Notes: a model not told the origin generated them from the letters alone. 5,259 nt of DNA from Chloroflexi bacterium RIFCSPLOWO2_02_FULL_71_16 (GCA_001795345.1 MGON01000128.1:25797-31055); one strand, 5' to 3'. Positions 1-5,259 are shown, numbered from the stretch's first letter. Numbers and translations: made by a program.

Positions 1-737
1 AGGTCGGCGAAGCCAGCGCGACCGGTGACCGCGCCCGCCTCCTCCGCGGCGCGCCGCGTGTCGAAGCCGCAGGGCATGAGCACGAGGACGTCTGGCCGCG
101 CGGCGACGACCTCGTCCCACTCGATGACGACGCCACGCTCGCCCGGGACCCCGAGGACATCGATGCCGCCTGCGAGCGCGACCTGCTCGGGCACCCAGTG
201 ACCACCTTTGAAGAGCGGATCGAGCCATTCGATGCACGCGACCCGCGGGAGAGGGCGGCCGGCGACGCGACGCGTCAGTGCTGCCAGCCGTGCGCGCAAG
301 GCCTCGACGAGGCGCCGGCCGTCATCCGTGACGCCAAGCCCCTCCGCGACCCGAACGATGTCGGCGAAGACCCCCTCCATCGACTCGCCGGTGAGCGGGA
401 TCGTCCGCAGGGACGATCCGATGTCCGTCGGGAGCTGGTCGAGGGTGACCGCGCAGACGCGGCAGAGGGTCTGTCCCAGGATCACGTCCGGACGCGCGGC
501 GCGGAGCGCCTGCGCGTCAGCGTGGAACGTGCTCTCGCCGCGTTCGCCGGCGGAGCGGACGAGATGATCGATCTCTCGGCTCGTCGCCCCGGCCGGGATC
601 GTCGAGGACGTCAACTGTGGGAGCGATCTGACCGCGGGAGGGAAGTCGCAGTCGTGCGTGACCGCGACGAGCTGCCGGTCCAGGCCGAGCGCCCACGCGA
701 TCTCGGTCCCCGCCGGCACGAGGGAGGCGATGCGCAT
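1..737 (-). CDS. BtuF-like cobalamin-binding protein (ABC substrate-binding fold), C-terminus cut by window edge
   Basis: Likely binds cobalamin, or a related corrinoid, for uptake. 245 residues are visible and the frame is open to the left edge. Seen: N-terminus MRIASLVPAGTEIAWALG, THDCDFP at about 27-33, the Cys pair LCRVCAV at about 91-97, EWLDPLFKGGHWVPE at about 170-184, and MPCGFD at about 221-226. These match the periplasmic-binding-protein type 2 family (the BtuF/FepB fold), specifically its 'cobalamin-binding protein' branch. ATG at 737 is chosen because GAGAGGTGG lies about 9 nt upstream and the family pattern begins right at this Met. A cobalamin riboswitch sits directly upstream on the same strand, which independently supports a B12 role. 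Oddity: there is no signal peptide or lipobox at the N-terminus, so it may be cytosolic or exported in an unrecognised way. It could instead be a corrinoid-responsive accessory protein. No transporter permease or ATPase gene is visible; they could lie to the left. Confidence 0.88.
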   Translation of the reverse strand, partial: MRIASLVPAGTEIAWALGLDRQLVAVTHDCDFPPAVRSLPQLTSSTIPAGATSREIDHLVRSAGERGESTFHADAQALRAARPDVILGQTLCRVCAVTLDQLPTDIGSSLRTIPLTGESMEGVFADIVRVAEGLGVTDDGRRLVEALRARLAALTRRVAGRPLPRVACIEWLDPLFKGGHWVPEQVALAGGIDVLGVPGERGVVIEWDEVVAARPDVLVLMPCGFDTRRAAEEAGAVTGRAGFAD

Positions 738-747
738 CCTGGACGTC

Positions 748-766
748 CACCTCTCTTCGGAAGGCG
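748..766 (-). promoter_or_regulatory. Candidate expression-platform hairpin masking the btuF-like Shine-Dalgarno
   Basis: On the minus strand CGCCTT (766-761) can pair with GAGGTG (753-748) across a 7-nt loop, giving six pairs of which two are G-U. GAGGTG is part of the ribosome binding site about 10 nt before the ATG at 737. Being just 3' of the riboswitch aptamer, this could be the switch that blocks translation. The stem is modest and the proposal is inference from sequence complementarity only. Confidence 0.4.
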
Positions 767-778
767 TTTCGGCCGCGA

Positions 779-867
779 GCGGGACATCAGGCGACCCGAC
801 TTTGGGATCTCTCCCGATACGGTGGCCAGACCGTGCCGGAGTCTCACCGGCTTCGCTGATGGCCCGC
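779..867 (-). promoter_or_regulatory. Compact cobalamin riboswitch upstream of the btuF-like gene
   Basis: Read on the minus strand, the element opens with GCGGGCCATCAG (867-856) and closes with CTGATGTCCCGC (790-779). These pair over 11 of 12 positions as the closing stem. Inside are the hairpin GCCGG-TGAGACT-CCGGC (851-835), which carries the GGTGAGACTCC segment typical of the cobalamin aptamer, and a stem ACGGT/ACCGT (834-830 with 823-819) overlapping a B12-box-like GGCCACCGT (827-819). They are followed by a GGGA-GAGA-TCCC hairpin (815-804) and AAGTCGGGTCGCC, which resembles the conserved 3' core. At 89 nt it lacks the large peripheral domains of the classic roughly 200-nt form and resembles the short Cbl-II type. 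From the family, ligand binding normally represses the downstream gene, here the btuF-like gene starting 41 nt beyond the closing stem. The class and ligand (adenosyl- or methylcobalamin) are inference. Confidence 0.88.
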
Positions 868-887
868 GTCTTCAATTAGGCGCGCGT

Positions 888-903
888 GCCCGGCGAACCG
901 GGC
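888..903 (-). terminator. GC-rich hairpin with TTCG loop between the SWIM gene and the riboswitch
   Basis: Minus-strand GCCCGG-TTCG-CCGGGC forms a perfect 6-bp stem with a UUCG tetraloop, starting 8 nt after the stop codon of the SWIM gene and ending about 20 nt before the riboswitch closing stem. Its position suits a transcript end for the upstream genes. No U-tract follows (the next bases are ACGCGCGCC), so it is not a canonical intrinsic terminator. It might instead only stabilise the 3' end of the upstream mRNA. Confidence 0.35.
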
Positions 904-910
904 CCGGACG

Positions 911-1174
911 CTAGACGGTGACGCGCTCCTTCGTGTAGCGGACCTCGTCACGCAGGTGCGTGCCGAAGAGCCGCTGGAGCGTCATGACATGCGCGCAGAG
1001 CGCATGGGCTTGGAAGTGGTCGCACTCGCAATGCCATTCATCTCCCCGCAGCGAGACGGTGTGCGATCCGTTGTTGCCGCGGAAGTCGACCGCGAGATCT
1101 TTGATGGTGACGCGTTCCGGCTCGTCGGCGTAACGCTTCGCCTTCTCGACCATGGAGATGAGGCTCGAGTACAT
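911..1174 (-). CDS. Small SWIM zinc-finger protein (87 aa)
   Basis: Encodes an 87-residue protein dominated by a SWIM zinc finger. Seen: Cys49-x-Cys51, eight residues, then Cys60-x-His62 (CECDHFQAHALCAH), the CxCxnCxH signature of SWIM domains. It is preceded by HTVSLRGDEWHC, the usual beta-strand lead-in, and a basic helix-like N-terminus (VEKAKRYADEPERV). From the family, SWIM domains bind zinc and mediate DNA or protein contacts in SWI2/SNF2 ATPases, MuDR transposases and small bacterial proteins; the role of stand-alone copies is poorly known. ATG at 1174 is supported by GGAGGG 6 nt upstream; Met8 is an alternative start with no comparable site. The gene lies 145 nt after the Nudix gene on the same strand and just before the cobalamin riboswitch. 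Its last codons carry one copy of a direct repeat whose other copy lies upstream of its start. The domain is secure; the function is unknown. Confidence 0.88.
   Translation of the reverse strand: MYSSLISMVEKAKRYADEPERVTIKDLAVDFRGNNGSHTVSLRGDEWHCECDHFQAHALCAHVMTLQRLFGTHLRDEVRYTKERVTV
918..948. repeat. Direct repeat copy A, in the 3' end of the SWIM gene
   Basis: Plus-strand GTGACGCGCTCCTTCGTG (918-935) recurs exactly at 1200-1217. After a 4-nt (here) or 3-nt (other copy) variable step, both continue with GGACCTC. This copy encodes the C-terminal residues EVRYTKERVT of the SWIM protein, so it is coding as well as repeated. Confidence 0.75.
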
Positions 1175-1199
1175 CCAAGACCCTCCGGAAGTCCGTTTT

Positions 1200-1229
1200 G
1201 TGACGCGCTCCTTCGTGCGAGGACCTCAT
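1200..1229. repeat. Direct repeat copy B, upstream of the SWIM gene
   Basis: Second copy of the 18-bp direct repeat plus the GGACCTC continuation, 282 bp from copy A. It lies in the leader of the SWIM gene, 26 nt before its ATG. Read on the minus strand in frame with that ATG it gives TKERVT, the same residues as the protein's C-terminal end, but a TGA lies just upstream and no start codon falls between. It is therefore an untranslated remnant or regulatory copy. A partial tandem duplication of the gene's 3' end would explain it. Confidence 0.72.
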
Positions 1230-1276
1230 TCCGCTGCTGCGTGAGTGAGGCCGTAGGCCACGATAGTCCTCTCGTC

Positions 1277-1315
1277 GGATCCCGAAAACAGGCCAAAAGG
1301 ACTCGGAAACAGGCC
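1277..1315. repeat. Two imperfect tandem repeats ending in AAACAGGCC
   Basis: Unit 1 (1277-1294) and unit 2 (1299-1315) both start GGA and end AAACAGGCC, and are separated by AAAA, giving a spacing of 22 nt (about two helical turns). A weaker third version, CGGAACTAGGGCC at 1315-1327, runs into the end of the Nudix gene. They sit in the intergenic region just after the Nudix stop and upstream of the SWIM gene. They could be an operator-like site or decayed repeat sequence; no known binding protein is recognised. Confidence 0.5.
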
Positions 1316-1319
1316 GGAA

Positions 1320-1829
1320 CTAGGGCCTTGCCCGCTCGAACGCCCGCCACGCGTCGAGACCGTGGATCGTCGAGGGCCAGGCGATCTCTTCGAGCGGCGG
1401 AAGCTCGTCTCCGGGGAAGAACGCGGCCTCGGAGACCTCCTCCGGAGCGATGCGCAGCTCCCCGCTGACGATGCGTGCCCGGAACGTGACGACGATGATC
1501 GGCGCGGGCGCGCGCCGCATCGTGGCGAGCAGCCCTTCGATCTCCACACGGAAGCCGGTCTCCTCCTCGGTCTCGCGGACCGCCGCCTCTTCCGGCGTTT
1601 CGTCCTGCTCGACGAGCCCGCCGGGCAGCGCCCAGCGACCCGAGCGCGGCCCGTAGTTCAGCCGGACGAGCAGCACGCGGCCGTCCTGCTGGACGATCGT
1701 GTTCGCGCCGATCTGCACGTGGAGGAAGTCCGCGAACCCGCACCTCGGGCACGCCGGACGCTCCCGGCCGTCGATCGGGGTCGGCACGAGCTTCGTGCCG
1801 TCGCGCGGGCAGAACGCGAAGGCGGTCAC
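1320..1829 (-). CDS. Nudix hydrolase with N-terminal zinc-ribbon-like segment
   Basis: A 169-residue Nudix pyrophosphohydrolase. The Nudix box runs from Gly71 to Phe93: G-x5-E77, then x7, then RETEEETGF (85-93), with the metal-binding glutamates Glu86, Glu89 and Glu90 present. The N-terminus carries CPRDGTKL (Cys7) and CPRCGF (Cys27, Cys30), resembling the small zinc ribbon found in front of some Nudix domains. The usual fourth cysteine is replaced by Asp10, so metal binding may be altered or lost. The SQPWPFP signature of NADH pyrophosphatase NudC is absent, so the substrate is not set by sequence. Candidates are a nucleotide sugar, ADP-ribose or a damaged nucleotide; placement behind GDP-sugar genes makes nucleotide-sugar turnover possible but unproven. 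The GTG start at 1829 overlaps the upstream stop by 4 nt (GTGA), suggesting translational coupling. The open frame continues further upstream, but that part is an out-of-frame reading of the PGI/PMI gene. Confidence 0.88.
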   Translation of the reverse strand: MTAFAFCPRDGTKLVPTPIDGRERPACPRCGFADFLHVQIGANTIVQQDGRVLLVRLNYGPRSGRWALPGGLVEQDETPEEAAVRETEEETGFRVEIEGLLATMRRAPAPIIVVTFRARIVSGELRIAPEEVSEAAFFPGDELPPLEEIAWPSTIHGLDAWRAFERARP

Positions 1830-2887
1830 GCCTTCGCCAGGCGGTCCTTGAGGAAGTCGATGGACGTGTTCGGCGACGGGTCGGCCCCGTTCAGGAGCGC
1901 CACATAGAAGGACACGTGGTCTGTGAAGTAGGTCATCTGGAGGACCTCGGACAGCGCGCTCCGTCCGGGCAGCTCGATGGTGTGGTGCTCGATCCCCGCC
2001 TGGTCGAGCAGCTGCTTCGTCACCTCGAACCGCACCCGGTGGCGCCCGAGGTCGGCGGAGCTGCGGAGCATGAGGACCGCGAGCGCCTGCTTCGCGATGG
2101 CCGGCTCGGGGAACCCGACGACGGCGTTGTGGTTCAGCTCGGGCATCACGTCGTAGGCCGCCCAGTTCTTGGCGTTCTCGTTCCACTGCCCCTTCACGCG
2201 CCGCGCCATGACGCCCATCGCTCCGGCGCCGTACACGAACACGACCCTGCCTGCGAGCGCGAGCGCGAGCTTCTTCGCGTCGTTCGACCGCGCCCCTTCG
2301 TGGACCCGCTCCGGCAGCTTCGCGACGTCGGCGAGCGCGGCGTCGATGTCGGCCGAGAGGTCACGCGCGAGACCCGCCTTCGCGAGCAGGCCGAGGACGA
2401 GCGTGAGCGAGTACCCCAGCGTCGCGCGCGGGGGCGCCTTGTAGGAGAAGGTGACGAGCGGGAAGCTCGCGGCCTGCGCGAGCTCGGCGACCCGGCCACC
2501 GGTCGTGACCGCGATCACCTTCGCGCCCCGCTTTCGCGCGTCTTCGAACGCCGACAGCGTCTCCTCGGTGTTCCCGGAGTAGGACGAGGCGATGACGAGG
2601 GTGTCGCGACCGACGTACGCGGGCAGCCCGTAGTCCCGGTGCACGCTCATCGGCACGTTCAGCTCGCCGGCGAGCAGCGCCGCGGCGAGGTCGCCTCCGA
2701 TGGCGGAGCCGCCCATGCCCGCGACGACGATGCTGCGCACGTCGCCGAAGGCGGGCGGGATGGCCGCGCGCTGCGAGATCGACCACGCGTCGCGCACCTG
2801 CTGCGGCAGCTCCTTGATGCGCTCGAGCATCCCCTCGGGGTCGGCCGCGCGGATGCGCTCGACGGTCTCGATGACGGTGGGATCCAC
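1826..2887 (-). CDS. Bifunctional phosphoglucose/phosphomannose isomerase
   Basis: Interconverts glucose-6-P, fructose-6-P and mannose-6-P in the cytosol. The 353-residue length suits the compact archaeal-type bifunctional PGI/PMI family, which is built from two SIS domains and is unrelated in length to classical Pgi (about 550 residues). Seen: GMGGSAIGGD (57-66) and SSYSGNTEET (101-110), the phosphosugar-binding loops of SIS domain 1; then GAGAMGVMARRVKGQWNENAK (220-240) and ELNHNAVVGF (250-259) in SIS domain 2. Glu237 and His253 are 16 residues apart, matching the catalytic Glu/His pair known from Pyrobaculum PGI/PMI. The C-terminal DPSPNTSIDFLKDRLAK is also typical. The GTG start at 2887 shares one base with the preceding TAG (TAGTG), with GGAG 7 nt upstream; the open frame extends to 4237, but that part is the neighbouring mutase gene read out of frame. 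Next to the mutase and rmd-like genes, the likely job is supplying mannose-6-P. Confidence 0.92.
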   Translation of the reverse strand: MDPTVIETVERIRAADPEGMLERIKELPQQVRDAWSISQRAAIPPAFGDVRSIVVAGMGGSAIGGDLAAALLAGELNVPMSVHRDYGLPAYVGRDTLVIASSYSGNTEETLSAFEDARKRGAKVIAVTTGGRVAELAQAASFPLVTFSYKAPPRATLGYSLTLVLGLLAKAGLARDLSADIDAALADVAKLPERVHEGARSNDAKKLALALAGRVVFVYGAGAMGVMARRVKGQWNENAKNWAAYDVMPELNHNAVVGFPEPAIAKQALAVLMLRSSADLGRHRVRFEVTKQLLDQAGIEHHTIELPGRSALSEVLQMTYFTDHVSFYVALLNGADPSPNTSIDFLKDRLAKA

Positions 2888-4335
2888 TACTTCGCTCCGA
2901 TCAGCCGCTCGCCGGCGTCCAGCAGCGGCGCGAGGTCGCGGTCGCTCTTGGTCTCGGCGTACACGCGGACCAGCGGCTCGGTCCCGGAGAGGCGCACGAG
3001 GAGCCACGAGCCGTCCTCGCGGAAGAACTTCGCGCCGTCGTTCGTGTCCAGGACGACGGCGCGCTCGACAGCCTTGCCGGCGAGGTCCTTGGGGGCGGCA
3101 TCGCGCAGCTCCGACATGATCCGCTCCTTCTGCTGGGGATACCCCTCGCGGTCGAAGTGCACGTCGCGTCGCAGGTACGCGGACGGCCCCGCTAGGTCCA
3201 TGAGCTCCGTGACGAGCTCGGAGGGGCTCTTGCGCATCTTGAGCATGAGGTCGAGGAAGAAGAGGTCGGCGACGATGCCGTCGCGTTCGGGCATGTGCAT
3301 CGCGAACCCGAAGCCGCCCGATTCCTCCCCGCCCATCATCGCGCCGGTCTCCTGCATCTTCGCGCCGACGTACTTGAAGCCCACGGGGACCTCGTGCACC
3401 GGGACGCCGTACTTCTTCCCGAGCACGTCGACCATCGAGGTGATGTTCACCGTCTTCACGACCGGCGCGCGCAGCTTGCGTACCTCGACGAGGTACCACA
3501 TGAGGAGCGCGTAGGTCGTCAGGGTGGTGATGAACCGGCCCGTCTCGTCGGCCAGGCCGGCGCGGTCGGCGTCGCCGTCGACGGCGAGACCGACGTGGGC
3601 TTTCTCGGCGGGGATGCGCGCCAGGAACTCGTTGATGTTCGGCGGGATCGGCTCGGGGTTCACGCCGCCGAAGAACGGGTTCCGCTCCGCGTGCAGCTCC
3701 ACGATCTTGGTGCGCCCGCCGCCCAAGAGGCGCGGGAAGTAGCCGGCGGCGCTGCCGTAGATCGGCTCGCACACGATCGTGTAGCCGGCGTGGCGGAAGG
3801 CCTCGAGGTCGAACAGCTCGCTCACGCGGGCGAGGTAGTCCGGAGCCGGATCGAACGTCTCGATCAGGCCCTTTCCCTTCGCGTCGTCGAGATCCATGCG
3901 CTCGATCCGCCGGCCGCTCTCCTCCAGCGGATGGATGATGGCCTCGAGCTCCTTGAGCATCGCCGGCGGCGCCGCGCTGCCGGTCTCGGTCTTCACCTTG
4001 AAGCCGTTGTCGTACCAGGGGTTGTGGCTCGCGGTGATCACGATCCCCGCCTTCGCCTTGCGGCGCATCGTGGCCCACGAGAAGGACTGCGTGGGCGCGG
4101 CGGTCGACGACAGGTGCGCCCGGACGCCGTTCGCGGTCACGACCTCGGCTGCGGCCGCCGCGAAGTGCTCGGAGGCGAACCGGCGGTCGTAGCCGATGAC
4201 GACGCCCCGGTCCGCGCCACCGGCGTCGCGGACCCACTCGGCGACGGCCTGCGAGCAGATGCGGACCGCGTCGAAGGTGTACTCCTCGGCGATCCGGGCG
4301 CGCCAGCCGTCGGTACCGAACACGATCCGTGGCAT
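2887..4335 (-). CDS. Phosphomannomutase/phosphoglucomutase (alpha-D-phosphohexomutase family)
   Basis: Moves phosphate between C6 and C1 of a hexose, here probably mannose-6-P to mannose-1-P. The 482 residues carry all four landmarks in order: the N-terminal FGTDGWRA (6-13); the phosphoserine loop TASHNP (101-106, Ser103 as phosphate carrier); the Mg-binding loop DGDADR (253-258); the sugar-recognition loop GGEESGG (335-341); and the phosphate-binding loop RLSGTEPLVRVY (448-459). Nothing essential is missing. ATG at 4335 directly follows the TAG of the rmd-like gene, with AAGGA 5 nt upstream. The FGTDGWRA opening is also seen in phosphoglucomutases of this branch, so glucose-1-P formation is an alternative or additional activity. 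Preference for mannose rests on the neighbours: a PGI/PMI downstream and a GDP-deoxymannose reductase upstream. Confidence 0.92.
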   Translation of the reverse strand: MPRIVFGTDGWRARIAEEYTFDAVRICSQAVAEWVRDAGGADRGVVIGYDRRFASEHFAAAAAEVVTANGVRAHLSSTAAPTQSFSWATMRRKAKAGIVITASHNPWYDNGFKVKTETGSAAPPAMLKELEAIIHPLEESGRRIERMDLDDAKGKGLIETFDPAPDYLARVSELFDLEAFRHAGYTIVCEPIYGSAAGYFPRLLGGGRTKIVELHAERNPFFGGVNPEPIPPNINEFLARIPAEKAHVGLAVDGDADRAGLADETGRFITTLTTYALLMWYLVEVRKLRAPVVKTVNITSMVDVLGKKYGVPVHEVPVGFKYVGAKMQETGAMMGGEESGGFGFAMHMPERDGIVADLFFLDLMLKMRKSPSELVTELMDLAGPSAYLRRDVHFDREGYPQQKERIMSELRDAAPKDLAGKAVERAVVLDTNDGAKFFREDGSWLLVRLSGTEPLVRVYAETKSDRDLAPLLDAGERLIGAK

Positions 4336-5259
4336 CTACGTCCTTGCGGCGACCTCCCCAGACAGCGCGTGGCGCCAGAAGTCGAGGGTATCGGAGAGGG
4401 AGCGCTCGAGCGGGATGGCCGGCGCCCAGCCGGTGCGGGCACGGAAGAGCTCCGAGTCCAGGACCAGCGCGTCGGGCACGCCGGCGCGCACGCGCTCCGG
4501 GTCGAGCTCGGCGCGGATGGGCACGCGCGCCAGGGCGAGCAGGATCTCGAGGATCTCGCCGACCGAGACGACCGAGTCGGCGCCGACGTTGTAGACCTCG
4601 ACCCCCGCGTGATCGAGCGATCCGGCTGCCTCGTACGCGGCGGCCATGTCGCGCACGTCGATGAACTCGCGCCGCGGCTCCAGCTGGCCGTGGTGGATCA
4701 CCGGCTCGGCCAGGCCCAGCTCGGCCTCGGCGATCCGGTGCGCGAACTCGGAGGCCGCGAGTCGCGGGTGCTGCCGCGGGCCGATCTGGTTCGAGGGACG
4801 AAGGATCGTCACGCGGCCTCCGCGCCGTCCGAGGTCGCGTAGCACGGCCTCGGCAGCGACCTTGGTCGCGGCGTACACGTTCGTCGGTCGCAGCGGGGCG
4901 TCCTCCGCGACGGGCGCGCGCTCCGGTATCCCGTACACGTCGGCGCTCGACGCGGCCACCAGGTGCGCGCCGGGGGCCGCGGCCATCGCTGCGGCCGCGT
5001 GCGAGGTCCCGATCACGTTGATGCGGATCGCCGCCAGCGGGTCGGCCGTCGCGAGCGTTGGCACGGCCTGGCCGGCCAGGTGGTACACGAGGTCGGGCCG
5101 GACCCGCTCCACCACGTCGCGAACACGCGCGGCGTCGAGCAGGTCGCCCTCGTGGATCTGGACGCGACCCTGGACGCCCGCGAGGTACGGGTGCGGCGCG
5201 GGCTCGTGCGCGATGCCGTGCACGTCGTGACCTCGTTCGACGAGCCGTTCGGCGAGATG
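4336..5259 (-). CDS. rmd: NAD(P)-dependent sugar epimerase/reductase, probably GDP-6-deoxy-D-mannose reductase (Rmd-like); 5' end cut by window edge
   Basis: Extended short-chain dehydrogenase acting on a nucleotide sugar. 307 residues are visible; the frame is open to the right edge and starts HLAERLVERGHDVHG, so the Gly-rich nucleotide-binding loop and roughly the first 10-15 residues lie outside. The GTG at 5223 is internal, not the real start. Seen (counting from the edge): YHLAGQA at about 59-65, ASSADVYG at about 103-110 (catalytic Ser region), and the active-site YAATK with Tyr129 and Lys133. LRPSNQIGPRQHPRLAASEF at about 153-172 and EPRREFIDVRDM, YNVGADSVVS, and TGWAPAIPLERSLSDTLDFWR near the end follow. 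The N-x-IGP-x-Q-x-PR segment and the FIDVRD and TGWxPxIPLE blocks are how I recall GDP-4-keto-6-deoxymannose reductases, which make GDP-D-rhamnose. Other options are a GDP-mannose 4,6-dehydratase relative or a UDP-glucose 4-epimerase-like enzyme. The neighbouring mannose-phosphate genes favour Rmd. Confidence 0.8.
   Translation of the reverse strand, partial: HLAERLVERGHDVHGIAHEPAPHPYLAGVQGRVQIHEGDLLDAARVRDVVERVRPDLVYHLAGQAVPTLATADPLAAIRINVIGTSHAAAAMAAAPGAHLVAASSADVYGIPERAPVAEDAPLRPTNVYAATKVAAEAVLRDLGRRGGRVTILRPSNQIGPRQHPRLAASEFAHRIAEAELGLAEPVIHHGQLEPRREFIDVRDMAAAYEAAGSLDHAGVEVYNVGADSVVSVGEILEILLALARVPIRAELDPERVRAGVPDALVLDSELFRARTGWAPAIPLERSLSDTLDFWRHALSGEVAART

Noticed and set aside
868..887. 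CCTAATTG as a -10 promoter element for the riboswitch transcript.
   Set aside because: It is the only AT-rich patch before the riboswitch, but no convincing -35 box sits at the right distance, so it is not annotated.
198..914. A 238-residue plus-strand open frame over the left part.
   Set aside because: It is antisense to the BtuF-like gene and also runs through the riboswitch. No domain is recognisable.
1249..1259. GGCCGTAGGCC inverted repeat as a terminator of the four-gene operon.
   Set aside because: The stem is only 4 bp with a 3-nt loop and no T-tract on either strand, so it is likely a chance palindrome in GC-rich DNA.
982..1752. A 256-residue minus-strand open frame spanning the Nudix and SWIM genes.
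   Set aside because: It reads both genes out of frame and crosses the intergenic repeats. The Nudix box and SWIM motif are in other frames.
1916..3514. A 532-residue plus-strand open frame.
   Set aside because: It is antisense to the PGI/PMI and mutase genes, has biased low-information composition, shows no recognisable motif, and is explained by high GC with few stops.
1826..4237. An 803-residue minus-strand open frame that looks like one large protein.
   Set aside because: Its first 450 residues are an arginine-rich out-of-frame reading of the mutase gene. Only the last 353 residues, from GTG at 2887, show family motifs.
3295..4842. A 515-residue plus-strand open frame.
   Set aside because: It is antisense to the mutase and rmd-like genes, both of which have clear catalytic motifs. 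Its composition is a mirror of theirs.

Overview
This is a GC-rich bacterial window (about two-thirds GC by eye). All five protein genes I can support lie on the minus strand, so transcription runs from the right edge to the left. The mix of genes suggests a high-GC environmental bacterium such as a Chloroflexota or Actinomycetota-like lineage: a compact archaeal-type bifunctional phosphoglucose/phosphomannose isomerase, a small stand-alone SWIM zinc-finger protein, and a BtuF-like cobalamin-binding protein without a signal peptide. That placement is inference, because the window holds no rRNA or other phylogenetic marker.

Right part (1320-5259): a tightly packed four-gene cluster in the order rmd-like reductase (5' end cut by the window edge), phosphomannomutase/phosphoglucomutase, bifunctional PGI/PMI, and a Nudix hydrolase. 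The junctions are a stop directly abutting a start (TAG|ATG), a 1-nt overlap (TAGTG) and a 4-nt overlap (GTGA), so this is almost certainly one translationally coupled operon. Together the first three genes cover fructose-6-P to mannose-6-P, then mannose-1-P, and finally reduction of GDP-4-keto-6-deoxymannose to GDP-D-rhamnose. The two connecting steps (GDP-mannose pyrophosphorylase and GDP-mannose 4,6-dehydratase) are not in the window and may lie beyond the right edge.

Middle (911-1319): a 145-nt intergenic stretch with short imperfect tandem repeats, then a gene for an 87-residue SWIM zinc-finger protein. An 18-bp perfect direct repeat, with more partial matching beside it, brackets this small gene. 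One copy is in its last codons and the other lies just upstream of its Shine-Dalgarno sequence.

Left part (1-910): a gene for a BtuF-like cobalamin-binding protein, cut by the left edge. It is preceded by a compact cobalamin riboswitch (about 779-867) with a closing stem, a B12-box-like segment and a downstream hairpin that can sequester the Shine-Dalgarno sequence. This is the clearest regulatory element in the window. I see no mobile element, CRISPR array, tRNA or rRNA. The many long plus-strand open frames are antisense shadows of the real genes.
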